A model generated the notes under the pieces. It did no database searches. It saw only the letters and a list, made by a program, of their open reading frames with translations, and had not been told where the DNA came from. 64,000 nucleotides of DNA from Sulfitobacter maritimus (GTDB taxonomy: Bacteria; Pseudomonadota; Alphaproteobacteria; Rhodobacterales; Rhodobacteraceae): positions 1 through 64,000 of the forward strand of contig NZ_JABVBB010000037.1 in the NCBI RefSeq assembly GCF_013346665.1, written 5' to 3'. Below, piece after piece: positions 34,545 through 43,472 of this stretch (its first letter is position 1; each line of letters opens with the position of its first letter). Made by a program: the position numbers and the translations under genes.

Positions 34545-35522
34545 ATGATGAGAATTCTTGCCGTGGATGACGATCCGGTCATCCTCGACCTGTTAACCGG
34601 ATGCCTGACCGAGAACGACAATTACGAATTGGTCTGCGCTGAGAGTTCGGAGGAAGCGCTGGACATCCTACGAGACTCGGACAAGCCGTTTGATTCCTTC
34701 CTGCTCGATATTATGTTGCCCGGTATCAGCGGTATCAGCCTGTGCGAGACGATCCGTGACGTGCCGTATTACCGTGCCGCGCCGATTGTCATGATCACCG
34801 CCAGCCGCGAGCCTGCGATGATGCAACGGGCTTTCGACGCCGGTGCCACCGACTTTCTGTGCAAACCTCTTGATGGGGTCGAACTGAGCGCTCGGATCAA
34901 CTCGGCCAGCATGCTGAATGCCTCTTTGCTGCGGGAACGCGAAGCGCAGCATACCCTGTCTGAACTGACGGAGATGATGAAAATCCGCTTCGACGAAGGT
35001 TTCGACCTGAATGTCGAGGGGTGCAGCGATTTCCTCGCCTTGGAAAACTACCTGCTGCGCCTGCCGAGCGGCTGTTTCTCGATGAACCTTTTCTCCGTCG
35101 CGGTTGAAGGGGCGCGGGGGATTTACCGCGCTGTCAAAGCGCCCGCTTTCCGCCGCCAAATGGAACAGGTCGCCTCTGCGACCATCCATTCGCTTCACGG
35201 TATGCGGTTTCACCTCGCCTATGCGGGCAGTGGCCGATATGTCGGCGTGGTCCTGAGCCGTGCGCGGTTGAACACCGAGGTGATGGAAGAGCGGATGCAT
35301 GAGTATCTGGAGAAGAATTGGGACGGGAAGGGCATGAACAATGCGCTCCCGCCGAGCCTTCGCGTGACTTCGGTCAGTGAGCAGCGTCTGTGGTCGGGGC
35401 TGTCGGCCAGCAACAAGCTGCGCGAGCATTTGGAAAGCTGGGATCCGCTGCACGGCTTGGCGCGGCATGATGAGGACAACCTCTTTGCCCAGCTTGAAAC
35501 GGCGATTGACGACGAACGCTGA
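34545..35522 (+). CDS. response regulator with a degenerate GGDEF-like output domain
   Basis: The 325-residue protein begins with a receiver domain: acidic pocket VDDD (residues 7-10), phosphoacceptor Asp55 in LLDIMLPG, Thr in MITAS and Lys in CKPLDG. The C-terminal ~170 residues have the strand/helix order of a GGDEF domain, but where GGDEF should stand the sequence reads AGSGRYVGVVL, so diguanylate cyclase activity is unlikely. It may bind a partner or nucleotide instead. No sensor kinase is adjacent. ATG 34545 or the next codon is the start; the frame opens further upstream without support. A strong terminator follows. Confidence 0.75.
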   Translation: MMRILAVDDDPVILDLLTGCLTENDNYELVCAESSEEALDILRDSDKPFDSFLLDIMLPGISGISLCETIRDVPYYRAAPIVMITASREPAMMQRAFDAGATDFLCKPLDGVELSARINSASMLNASLLREREAQHTLSELTEMMKIRFDEGFDLNVEGCSDFLALENYLLRLPSGCFSMNLFSVAVEGARGIYRAVKAPAFRRQMEQVASATIHSLHGMRFHLAYAGSGRYVGVVLSRARLNTEVMEERMHEYLEKNWDGKGMNNALPPSLRVTSVSEQRLWSGLSASNKLREHLESWDPLHGLARHDEDNLFAQLETAIDDER

Positions 35523-35544
35523 GGGCGTCGGAGGTTAAGGGATT

Positions 35545-35575
35545 AAACCCGTCCGCATTGCGGGCGGGTTTTTAC
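35545..35575 (+). terminator. rho-independent terminator of the response regulator
   Basis: AAACCCGTCCGC-ATT-GCGGGCGGGTTT, a 12-bp stem with one G-U pair, followed by TTTA. It begins 22 bases after the stop. Confidence 0.9.
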
Positions 35576-35657
35576 GTTGGAGGTATGCGGTAAGGGCAGC
35601 GCCCTCCCTGGGGGCGATGCCCGGTGTGCCACCGGGCGGGGCGCTGAGACGGTGCGC

Positions 35658-35688
35658 ACAAAAAAGGGCGCCGGAAATCCGACGCCCT
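35658..35688 (-). terminator. rho-independent terminator of ettA
   Basis: On the minus strand AGGGCGTCGG-ATTT-CCGGCGCCCT (one mismatch) is followed by TTTTTT. It lies just after the ettA stop at 35711. Confidence 0.88.
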
Positions 35689-35710
35689 CCAAATCGCTAT
35701 TCCGTAAAAA

Positions 35711-37366
35711 TTACCGCGCGAACTTCTTGTGCTTCAGACGCTTTGGCTCAAGCGCATCAGCACCCAGACGGCGCTTCTTGTCCTCTTCGTAATCCTCGAA
35801 GTTGCCTTCGAACCATTCCACATGCGCTTCGCCTTCGAAGGCAAGGATGTGGGTACAGATACGGTCGAGGAAGAAGCGGTCGTGCGAAATGACCACGGCG
35901 CAGCCTGCGAAATCGACCAGCGCGTCTTCGAGCGCACGCAGGGTTTCGACGTCCAGATCGTTGGTCGGTTCATCGAGCAGCAGCACGTTGCCGCCTTCTT
36001 TGAGCAGCCGCGCCATATGCACGCGGTTACGTTCACCACCCGAGAGCAGGCCGACTTTCTTTTGCTGGTCGCCGCCTTTGAAGTTGAAGGACGAGCAATA
36101 GGCGCGGGAGTTCACCTCGGCGTCACCCAGTTTGATCACTTCGGCCCCGCCTGTGATCGCCTGCCAGACAGTGTCCTCATGGTTCAGGTCATCGCGCGAC
36201 TGGTCGACATAGGACAGTTCAACCGTGTCACCATATTCGATGGTGCCCGCATCGGGCTTCTCATGGCCGGTGAGCATTTTGAACAGCGTCGATTTACCCG
36301 CGCCGTTAGGGCCGATCACCCCGACGATGCCACCCGGCGGCAGGGAGAAGTCCAACCCGTCGATCAACTGCTTGTCACCCATGTGTTTCTTCAGACCTTC
36401 GACCTCGATCACCTTGTTGCCAAGGCGCGGGCCGTTGGGGATGACGATCTGGGCGCGGGACAGCTTTTCGCGCTCGGAGGTCTCGGCCATCTCGTTATAG
36501 GCCGCGATCCGGGCTTTGGATTTCGCCTGACGGGCCTTTGCGCCTTGGCGCATCCATTCAAGTTCGCGTTCCAGCGTCTTCTGCTTGGATTTATCCTCAC
36601 GGGCTTCCTGCGCCAGCCGCTTGGCCTTCTGCTCCAGCCAGTCGGAGTAGTTGCCCTCGTAGGGGATGCCGCGGCCACGGTCCAATTCGAGAATCCAGCT
36701 TGTGATGTCATCGAGGAAGTAACGGTCGTGGGTGACCGTCAGGATCGTGCCTTTGTACTCAATCAGGTGCTGTTGCAGCCAAGCAATGGTCTCGGCGTCG
36801 AGGTGGTTGGTCGGCTCATCGAGCAGCAGCATGTCGGGCGCTTCGAGCAGCAGTTTGCACAGCGCCACGCGACGGGCTTCACCGCCCGAGAGGTTTTCCG
36901 GCATCGCGTCATCCGGCGGGCAGCGCAGGGCTTCCATCGACACGTCGATCTGGCTGTCGAGATCCCACAGGTTCTGCGCGTCAATGTCGTCTTGCAACTT
37001 GGCCATCTCATCGGCGGTCTCGTCGCTGTAGTTCATCGCCAGTTCGTTGTAGCGGTCGAGGATCGCCTTTTTCTCGGCCACGCCCTCCATGACGTTTTCG
37101 CGCACGGTCTTGGTCGGGTCGAGCTTGGGCTCCTGCGGCAGGTAGCCGACCTTGGCGCCCTCAGCGGCCCATGCTTCGCCGGTGAAATCCTTGTCGAGCC
37201 CGGCCATGATCTTGAGCAGGGTGGATTTACCCGCGCCGTTGACGCCGACGACACCGATCTTCACGCCGGGCAGGAAGTTCAGGTGGATGTTTTCGAATGT
37301 CTTCTTGCCCCCGGGGTAGGTCTTGGAGACGCCGGACATGTGATAGACGTATTGATAGGCAGCCAT
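35711..37366 (-). CDS. ettA: energy-dependent translational throttle protein, ABC-F
   Basis: A 551-residue cytoplasmic ABC-F ATPase with two nucleotide-binding domains and no membrane part. It has Walker A GVNGAGKST and GPNGAGKST, signatures LSGGEARRV and LSGGERNRV, Walker B LLLDEPTNHLD and LLLDEPTNDLD, and a linker rich in charged residues between them. The start AAYQYVYHMSGVSKTYPGGK is characteristic of EttA, which gates early elongation on the ribosome E site according to ATP supply. ATG 37366 has AGGA 8 bases ahead; the frame opens to 37432. Confidence 0.95.
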   Translation of the reverse strand: MAAYQYVYHMSGVSKTYPGGKKTFENIHLNFLPGVKIGVVGVNGAGKSTLLKIMAGLDKDFTGEAWAAEGAKVGYLPQEPKLDPTKTVRENVMEGVAEKKAILDRYNELAMNYSDETADEMAKLQDDIDAQNLWDLDSQIDVSMEALRCPPDDAMPENLSGGEARRVALCKLLLEAPDMLLLDEPTNHLDAETIAWLQQHLIEYKGTILTVTHDRYFLDDITSWILELDRGRGIPYEGNYSDWLEQKAKRLAQEAREDKSKQKTLERELEWMRQGAKARQAKSKARIAAYNEMAETSEREKLSRAQIVIPNGPRLGNKVIEVEGLKKHMGDKQLIDGLDFSLPPGGIVGVIGPNGAGKSTLFKMLTGHEKPDAGTIEYGDTVELSYVDQSRDDLNHEDTVWQAITGGAEVIKLGDAEVNSRAYCSSFNFKGGDQQKKVGLLSGGERNRVHMARLLKEGGNVLLLDEPTNDLDVETLRALEDALVDFAGCAVVISHDRFFLDRICTHILAFEGEAHVEWFEGNFEDYEEDKKRRLGADALEPKRLKHKKFAR

Positions 37367-37705
37367 TTGGAGAATCCTCGAAACGCGTTTTGGGGTTTGC
37401 AGTGCCATATCGCTCGGACCGGACAAGATCAAACACTCTGTCGATGGGGCAGCCCCGGTTCAGGCGCCAGGCACGGTGCTGCGCATATGGCGCTGGCGCA
37501 ACGTTTGGCCGAGCCTTGAGAGGCTTTACCGGGCTTACCTGTGGCATTGCATTGATAAACAGTCGACTTTTTGCGTTTTTTCGCGGTAAGATTGCAATCA
37601 GCTGCGCTGTTGGGCGACGCCATATCAAGCGTAGATCAAGATGGCCGAGATGGGGCGCATCATCTGGGGTGCGTGCATTCTTGGCACAACAACAGGGAAA
37701 AACGC
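37367..37705. other. intergenic region between ettA and usp
   Basis: About 340 bases of divergent promoter region. It includes an AT-richer stretch with TTTTTGCGTTTTTTCGCGG near 37568-37588 that could be part of the usp promoter. No gene or RNA is recognised. Confidence 0.4.
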
Positions 37706-38143
37706 ATGTCAAAAGCCACAATCGTTGTGGGTCTGGACGGGTCGGAGGCCGGCGCGCGCGCGCTATCTTTTGCCCAGTCGCAGGCCAAGCAGATCGGGGA
37801 TTGCGCCATCACGCTCTGCTATGTGATCGAATGGTCGCCTTTTACCTTTCAAACCAAAGAAGAGAATGAGCAGCGCCACAAGCGGCGCGAGGAAGAGTTG
37901 CAGCGCGCCCGCGAGGTGGTGCTCGATCCAGCCGTCGCCAAGGCCAAAACTTCGGGCATCGAGGTTGAGGGGATCGTGCGGCATGGGGACGTGGCTGATA
38001 TCCTTGAAGCTGTCGCCAAGCAGCGCGACGCGATCCAGATCGTTGTCGGTCGGGTTGGCGAGCGTGGGCTGAAGCGGCTCTTTGGCGGGGTGACCGGCCG
38101 GTTGGTCGCAGGCTCCAGCGTGCCGGTCACGATCATTCCTTGA
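37706..38143 (+). CDS. universal stress protein (UspA family)
   Basis: The 145-residue cytoplasmic protein has the Usp alpha/beta fold: IVVGLDGSEAGARAL at the start and the ATP-binding pattern G-x2-G-x9-G-(S/T) in VGRVGERGLKRLFGGVTGRLVAGSSVPV. It thus belongs to the nucleotide-binding class. ATG 37706 follows AGGGAAAAA; the frame opens earlier without support. The symporter gene starts 11 bases after its stop, so the two form an operon and the Usp may tune that transporter. Confidence 0.9.
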   Translation: MSKATIVVGLDGSEAGARALSFAQSQAKQIGDCAITLCYVIEWSPFTFQTKEENEQRHKRREEELQRAREVVLDPAVAKAKTSGIEVEGIVRHGDVADILEAVAKQRDAIQIVVGRVGERGLKRLFGGVTGRLVAGSSVPVTIIP

Positions 38144-38154
38144 AAGGATAAGCT

Positions 38155-39702
38155 ATGAACAAGCTATTTACCGTTGCGATGGCCGCTTTCGCGTCATTGC
38201 TGCCGACCCTTGCTGCGGCGCAGGAGGCTGTCGGCATCGACGAGCGTATTAACCAGATTTTTGCTGATTATACCGGTTGGTATGTTTCCTTTATCTTCGC
38301 CCCACTGCCGGGCACGAATTTCTCATGGATCGCCTTGTGGCTGGTTGTGGGTGCGGTGGTCTTTACCGTCTATTTCGGGGCCATTCAGCTAAAAGGCTTC
38401 TGGCATTCGATCCAACTGGTGAAGGGCGATTACTCAGACCCCAATGACGCGGGCGAGGTAAGCCACTTTCAGGCGTTGGCGACGGCGCTGTCGGGCACCG
38501 TGGGTCTGGGCAATATCGCGGGCGTCGCGGTGGCGGTCAGCATCGGTGGACCGGGGGCGACATTCTGGATGGTTATCGCGGGCCTCTTTGGCATGGCGAC
38601 CAAATTCACCGAATGTACGCTTGGCGTGAAATACCGCAACGAGTTTCCCGACGGCCATGTCTCAGGCGGGCCGATGTATTACATTGTGAAAGGCTTCTCC
38701 GAGCGTGGCTTGCCACTGGGTGGCTTTATGGCTGTGTTGTTTTCGATCTTCACCATTCTGGGCGCGCTCGGCGGGGGCAATATGTTCCAAGCCAACCAAG
38801 CCCATGCACAGCTTGCAGGCGTGTTGGGCGACTATCCGGGCTGGATTACTGGCGTCATCCTTGCCGGTGTGACCTTTGCAGTGATCGCGGGCGGTTTGCA
38901 GTCCATCGCGCGGGTGACGGAAAAGATCGTGCCGTTTATGGGTGTCTTCTATGTGCTGGTGTCGATCCTGATCCTGCTGATTAATTGGGATATGATCGGC
39001 TGGGCCTTTGGTCAGATCTTTATGGGGGCCTTCACCGGCCTTGGCGTTGTCGGTGGCTTTACCGGGGCTTTGATCCAAGGTTTCCGCCGGGCGGCATTCT
39101 CCAACGAGGCGGGCATCGGCTCTGCGGCCATCGCCCACTCGGCGGTGCGGACCAAAGAGCCTGTGACCGAGGGCTATGTGGCCCTGCTGGAGCCCTTCAT
39201 CGACACGGTGGTGATCTGTACCATGACCGCGCTGGTGATCGTCATCAGCGGCGTGTTGAACCAAGACCCCGAAACCGGTCTTTACATCTGGAACGCCGAG
39301 GCGGGCCGGATCGCGACCGAAGGCGAAGTCAGCGGCGTGGCGCTGACCTCTGCGGCCTATGCGCGGGCCTTCTCGTGGTTCCCGGTTCTGCTGATGGTTG
39401 CGGTGGTGCTCTTTGCCTTCTCGACCATGATCAGCTGGTCCTACTACGGGCTTAAAGCCTGGACCTATCTGTTTGGGGAAGGGGCGGCCAAGGAATTGGT
39501 CTTCAAGGTGATCTTCTGCATCTTCATCGTGATCGGTGCGGCGGCGAGCCTCGGGCCGGTGATCGACTTCTCGGATGCGATGCTGTTCTCCATGGCGATT
39601 GTGAACATCATTGCGCTCTACTTCCTGATGCCGATCGTGAAGCGCGAGCTAAACAGCTATGTTGCACGGCTGCGCTCAGGCGAGATCGTGAAGCACAAGT
39701 AA
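38155..39702 (+). CDS. alanine/glycine:cation symporter (AGCS family)
   Basis: The 515-residue inner-membrane protein imports alanine or glycine with Na+ or H+. Family motifs include [37 protein letters not shown] and the [16 protein letters not shown] region. About eleven hydrophobic segments are visible. The N terminus ([23 protein letters not shown]) looks like a cleavable signal peptide before the first true helix, which is not universal in the family. It is co-transcribed with the Usp gene and followed by a terminator. Confidence 0.93.
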   Translation: MNKLFTVAMAAFASLLPTLAAAQEAVGIDERINQIFADYTGWYVSFIFAPLPGTNFSWIALWLVVGAVVFTVYFGAIQLKGFWHSIQLVKGDYSDPNDAGEVSHFQALATALSGTVGLGNIAGVAVAVSIGGPGATFWMVIAGLFGMATKFTECTLGVKYRNEFPDGHVSGGPMYYIVKGFSERGLPLGGFMAVLFSIFTILGALGGGNMFQANQAHAQLAGVLGDYPGWITGVILAGVTFAVIAGGLQSIARVTEKIVPFMGVFYVLVSILILLINWDMIGWAFGQIFMGAFTGLGVVGGFTGALIQGFRRAAFSNEAGIGSAAIAHSAVRTKEPVTEGYVALLEPFIDTVVICTMTALVIVISGVLNQDPETGLYIWNAEAGRIATEGEVSGVALTSAAYARAFSWFPVLLMVAVVLFAFSTMISWSYYGLKAWTYLFGEGAAKELVFKVIFCIFIVIGAAASLGPVIDFSDAMLFSMAIVNIIALYFLMPIVKRELNSYVARLRSGEIVKHK

Positions 39703-39741
39703 GCGCTGCGCATTGACAAAGGGCAGCGATGCCCCTCCTTT

Positions 39742-39775
39742 GGCCCCTGATTTCGGATCGGGGGCCATTTTGTTT
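39742..39775 (+). terminator. rho-independent terminator between symporter and nadD
   Basis: GGCCCCTGAT-TTCGG-ATCGGGGGCC (one wobble) is followed by ATTTTGTTT. It ends only 10 bases before the chosen nadD start, so nadD transcription must begin within or very near it, or read through it. Confidence 0.82.
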
Positions 39776-39784
39776 CGCAATACC

Positions 39785-40378
39785 ATGCCATTCGCCACCA
39801 AAGGCCAAGTCATCGGCCTTTTGGGCGGGTCGTTTGACCCGGCGCATGACGGGCACGCGCATATCACGCGCGAGGCATTGAAACGTTTTGGCTTGGATCG
39901 GGTCTGGTGGCTGCTGAGCCCCGGCAACCCGCTCAAGGAACACGGCCCCGCGCCGATGGCGCAGCGCAAAGCGCGGGCGCAGGCAGTGATGGATCACCCG
40001 AAGGTCGAGATCACGGACATCGAAGCGCAGCTTGGCACGCGCTACACGGCGCAGACCCTCGCTGCGCTACGGCACCGTTATCCCGGTGTGCGCTTTGTCT
40101 GGCTGATGGGGGCCGATAACCTCGCGCAGTTTCACCTTTGGCAGGATTGGCAGCAGATCATGCAGACCGTGCCGGTGGGCGTGCTGGCCCGGCCCGGCCA
40201 ACGCATTTCGGCGCGCATGAGCCGGGCGGCAGCGCTTTATGCACCTTACCGGATCGCAGGGCGCAACAGTCAGCTTTTGGCCCATGCCGAAACGCCTGCG
40301 TGGTGTTTTGTGAATGTGCCGATGGTGGATATCTCTTCGACCGCGTTGCGGGCCGCCGGGGGGTGGCGGTCAACGTAG
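39785..40378 (+). CDS. nadD: nicotinate-nucleotide adenylyltransferase
   Basis: The 197-residue cytoplasmic enzyme adenylates nicotinate mononucleotide to deamido-NAD. The nucleotidyltransferase motif [14 protein letters not shown] with the catalytic HxGH-type pair is at residues 14-27, [11 protein letters not shown] follows, and ISSTALR near the end is the second ATP-site motif. ATG 39785 gives the normal N terminus but has no convincing ribosome site; TTG at 39770 is an alternative. Its stop overlaps the convergent DMT gene by 9 bases. Confidence 0.93.
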   Translation: MPFATKGQVIGLLGGSFDPAHDGHAHITREALKRFGLDRVWWLLSPGNPLKEHGPAPMAQRKARAQAVMDHPKVEITDIEAQLGTRYTAQTLAALRHRYPGVRFVWLMGADNLAQFHLWQDWQQIMQTVPVGVLARPGQRISARMSRAAALYAPYRIAGRNSQLLAHAETPAWCFVNVPMVDISSTALRAAGGWRST

Positions 40379-41203
40379 CCGGGCCGAGGTGATGCCAGCC
40401 GTAATGATCACCGCCAGACCGGCCCATGTTAGCGCATCGGGCAGGGTGTTGAACAACAACAGCCCCAAGAGCACAGCTGCGATGAGTTGAAAATAGACCA
40501 AGGGCGCAAGCCGCGTGGCAGGGGCTCGGCGGTAGGCATAGAGCAGCAGCAGGTTCCCCAACATCGAAAAGGCAGCGCTGGCGGTGGCCAGTCCGGCGAT
40601 CTCGACCGTTGCGGCGGGCAGGTTCATCAGACCCAGCGGCAGCAACATCAGCGCGCTCATCGCCAGTTGGGTAAAGGTCAGCGCCAGCGGGCTTGCCATG
40701 TCTGAAAGCCAGCGCGACATGGTGAGGAAAACACCGTAGAACATCCCCGCCGCCACGGCAAAGAGCAGACCCGCGCCGCCCGATGTGGCGTTCACGCCGG
40801 GGCGGACCACCAAGAGCACGCCGCAGAAGCCCAGCAGGATCAGCGCACTGCGCAGCAACGAGATACGTTCGCGCAGAAACAGCGCGGCCAGCAGATAGCT
40901 GAACATCGGACCGATAAAGAAGGCCGCAAAGACATTGGCGAGCGCTTCGGTTTGCAACGCGGTTTGGATACAGGTGATGCCCGCCGCCAAAGTCCCCGCC
41001 CGCAGCCAAAGCCGCCAGTCGCGCATCAAGGCCCAAGTGCCGGACGACAGGAAGGGCAGCACCAGCAGCGTTCCAATCGCAAAACGCGACCATGCCACGA
41101 ACACCGGGGCGACGCCCAAGCTGCCGGTCAGAATCTTGCCAGCACTGTCGCCCGCGGGAATAAGTGACATGGCGATAAACATGATGGGAATGGCGCGTTG
41201 CAT
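40370..41203 (-). CDS. EamA/DMT-family transporter
   Basis: A 277-residue inner-membrane protein with ten hydrophobic helices in two EamA halves, the layout of drug/metabolite exporters. The segment [25 protein letters not shown] marks the end of the first half, and [16 protein letters not shown] marks the second. The substrate is unknown; relatives export amino acids or metabolites. It is convergent with nadD and divergent from dacB. Confidence 0.88.
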   Translation of the reverse strand: MQRAIPIMFIAMSLIPAGDSAGKILTGSLGVAPVFVAWSRFAIGTLLVLPFLSSGTWALMRDWRLWLRAGTLAAGITCIQTALQTEALANVFAAFFIGPMFSYLLAALFLRERISLLRSALILLGFCGVLLVVRPGVNATSGGAGLLFAVAAGMFYGVFLTMSRWLSDMASPLALTFTQLAMSALMLLPLGLMNLPAATVEIAGLATASAAFSMLGNLLLLYAYRRAPATRLAPLVYFQLIAAVLLGLLLFNTLPDALTWAGLAVIITAGITSARLR

Positions 41204-41303
41204 TGCAATGGGTTAGCAGGTCGGCGGATTTGTGCAACCGCGAAAGGCGCCGGACCGCCAGAGTGGTTGTGGCCAAGTCCAGCTTGCGCTTTATATCAGC
41301 CCC

Positions 41304-42920
41304 ATGAGCCAGATTTACACACGACGATTTTTCCTCGGCGCAGCCGTCTCTGCCTTTGCTGCGGTCTCTGCCATGGCCGAGCCGCCAACAGCCTCTCTGC
41401 GCCCGGTGGGGCGGGATGCGGATCTCTACAAACAGGCGATTCCCAACGTCTCGGAGATCCTTGCCGACAGCGGGATCAAAGGCCATGTGGCCTTTGCCGT
41501 AGTCGATGTGGACAGCGGGATTTGGCTGGAGGCCGCAAATGCCAATATGGGCATTCCGCCGGCCAGCAGTGCCAAGGCGATCACTGCGCTTTATGCACTG
41601 GATGTGCTGGGGCCAAATCATGTGTTTGAAACCCGTCTGATTGCGACCGGCGATGTTGTCGATGGTGTCGTGCAGGGGGATCTGATCCTCGCGGGAGGCG
41701 GAGACCCGACACTGGATTCCGATGATCTTGGCGTGATGGCGGAAAAGCTGAAAACCGCAGGGATCACAGGGGTGAAGGGCGGTTTCAAAGTCTATGAGGG
41801 CGATTTCCCTCGGACGCCCGCGATTGATCCAGAGCAGCCCGATCAGGTCGGCTATAACCCCGGTCTTTCCGGCATTGCGCTGAATTACAACCGGGTGCAT
41901 TTCGAATGGCAACGCGGCAGCAATGGGTATGATGTCACGATGGAAGGCCGCTCGGCCCGCTATCAACCTGCGGTGCGCATTGCTACGATGGAGGTCGTGG
42001 ATCGCAGGGGGCCCGTCTATACCTATGAGGACAAGGCCGGGCGCGATGTGTGGACGGTGGCGAAAGGCGCTTTGGGCAAAAGCGGTGCGCGTTGGTTGCC
42101 GGTGCGCAGGCCGGGGCCTTATGCCGGTGATGTTTTTGTCACCATTGCCAAGAGCTTGGACATTGATCTGCCGGAGGCTGAGATGATCGACAGCCTGCCG
42201 GGTGGTAAGGCTTTGATTGTTCATACCAGCGCCGATCTGCGGTCGATCCTGAAGGACATGCTGAAATATTCAACCAACCTGACCGCCGAGATGGTTGGGA
42301 TGGCAGCGAGCGTTGCGCGGGCCGGGCCGCTCGACAGTCTGCGCGCATCGGCGGCGGAAATGAACCGTTGGTCGGTGGAAAAACTGGGGATGGAAAACCC
42401 GCAGATGGTGGATCATTCGGGCCTCAGCGACGACAGCAAGATGACAGCGCGAGACATGGCGGGGGCTTTGGGCCGCATCCACGGTACCGGACTGCGGCCG
42501 ATCCTAAAACCTGTCTATCTGCGCGATGACCGGGGGCGGCCAGAGCGTGACAATCCAATCAAGATCGACGCCAAGACCGGGACGCTGAACTTTGTCTCTG
42601 CACTCGCAGGCTTCGTGACAACGCCGGAAGGGCGGGTGCTAGCCTTTGCGGTCTTGTCAGCCAACCCGGAGGAACGCGCCAAGATCAGCCGGGAAGAACG
42701 CGAGCGCCCCCCCGGTGCGCGCACATGGAATGGGCGGGCGAAACGCGTTCAGCGCGGGTTGTTGGAACGCTGGGCGCTGCTTTACAACGTGACAGTGGTG
42801 CCGGAGCCTGCGCCCGTCGTCGCGCCAGAGCCGGAGACCGAGACCACGTCGGACCCGGCATCGGAGGCGGTGGCGGACAATGCGCCCGCGCCTGATGCGG
42901 AGTTGGAACCGGAGCTTTAA
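41304..42920 (+). CDS. dacB: D-alanyl-D-alanine carboxypeptidase/endopeptidase (PBP4, S13 family)
   Basis: The 538-residue periplasmic enzyme trims peptidoglycan cross-bridges. It has a Tat-like signal (TRRFFLGAAVSA) and the three penicillin-binding motifs in S13 order: S-x-x-K in PASSAKAI (about residue 92), S-x-N in YSTNL and K-T-G in DAKTGTLN. A large insert lies between the first two, as in PBP4. The last ~45 residues are Pro/Glu/Ala-rich and probably disordered. ATG 41304 starts the signal peptide. Confidence 0.93.
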   Translation: MSQIYTRRFFLGAAVSAFAAVSAMAEPPTASLRPVGRDADLYKQAIPNVSEILADSGIKGHVAFAVVDVDSGIWLEAANANMGIPPASSAKAITALYALDVLGPNHVFETRLIATGDVVDGVVQGDLILAGGGDPTLDSDDLGVMAEKLKTAGITGVKGGFKVYEGDFPRTPAIDPEQPDQVGYNPGLSGIALNYNRVHFEWQRGSNGYDVTMEGRSARYQPAVRIATMEVVDRRGPVYTYEDKAGRDVWTVAKGALGKSGARWLPVRRPGPYAGDVFVTIAKSLDIDLPEAEMIDSLPGGKALIVHTSADLRSILKDMLKYSTNLTAEMVGMAASVARAGPLDSLRASAAEMNRWSVEKLGMENPQMVDHSGLSDDSKMTARDMAGALGRIHGTGLRPILKPVYLRDDRGRPERDNPIKIDAKTGTLNFVSALAGFVTTPEGRVLAFAVLSANPEERAKISREERERPPGARTWNGRAKRVQRGLLERWALLYNVTVVPEPAPVVAPEPETETTSDPASEAVADNAPAPDAELEPEL

Positions 42921-42926
42921 GGCCGC

Positions 42927-43349
42927 TTAGGTCAGATGCCGCGCCCGTGCGCCGCGCTCAATCGCGGCCGCGTGTAGCCGGTCGATGTTCAACTCATAGC
43001 GGATCTCTTCGAGCAGACGCAGCTCGGCCTCGCCCAACTTGCCATCCGCCGCAGCCACATCGCAGGCGAGCGCATAGGCAGTCTCATTCAGCCGTTCGGG
43101 CAGGGCGTCGCGGATCAGGCCGAACAGGGCATCTAGCCCCTCTTCCTGCTCAAACAGGTCCAGAACCGTCTTGCTGATCGTTGACACGCGGTCATTGTCA
43201 TAGCCTGCAAAGATCGGCAGCAGGTAGAGTGCGGCTTCGATCTTGACCAATTCAGCGGTGCGGATGTCTTCGTCTGACGCAGAAACCGCGACCATCAGGG
43301 CGACGAGACTGTCCTGCGCGTTAAAGGAAGGGGAGGTATCGTCGTCCAT
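42927..43349 (-). CDS. TerB-like protein
   Basis: A 140-residue acidic, helical protein. The segment ALVAL MVAVSASDEDIRTAELVKIEA (shown with a break) and ACDVAAADGKLGEAELRLLEEI have the paired acidic metal-site pattern of the TerB fold. TerB domains occur in tellurite-resistance and membrane-linked stress complexes, but single-domain members have no settled function. ATG 43349 has AAAGGA 8 bases upstream. A much longer overlapping frame on this strand is antisense to lysK and not real. It is divergent from lysK. Confidence 0.78.
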   Translation of the reverse strand: MDDDTSPSFNAQDSLVALMVAVSASDEDIRTAELVKIEAALYLLPIFAGYDNDRVSTISKTVLDLFEQEEGLDALFGLIRDALPERLNETAYALACDVAAADGKLGEAELRLLEEIRYELNIDRLHAAAIERGARARHLT

Positions 43350-43472
43350 GGTGTATATCCTTTGAACAGGTATGTTGCGGCGCAGAATATTGACCCGACC
43401 CCGGTGACGCAATAGGAACAGGCGACCTGCCGCGCATAGGGCGCGGGGGCAGCAAAATATGGATGATCTGAC

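Noticed and set aside
37540-37660. Possible FNR-type box before the usp gene
   Set aside because: TTGATAAACAGTCGA and ATCAAGCGTAGATCAAG were compared with TTGAT-N4-ATCAA; neither has both half-sites at the right spacing.
40158-42224. 688-codon minus-strand frame across the DMT transporter and dacB
   Set aside because: It is in a different frame from the DMT gene and antisense to dacB and nadD; the translation looks random and His/Arg-rich.
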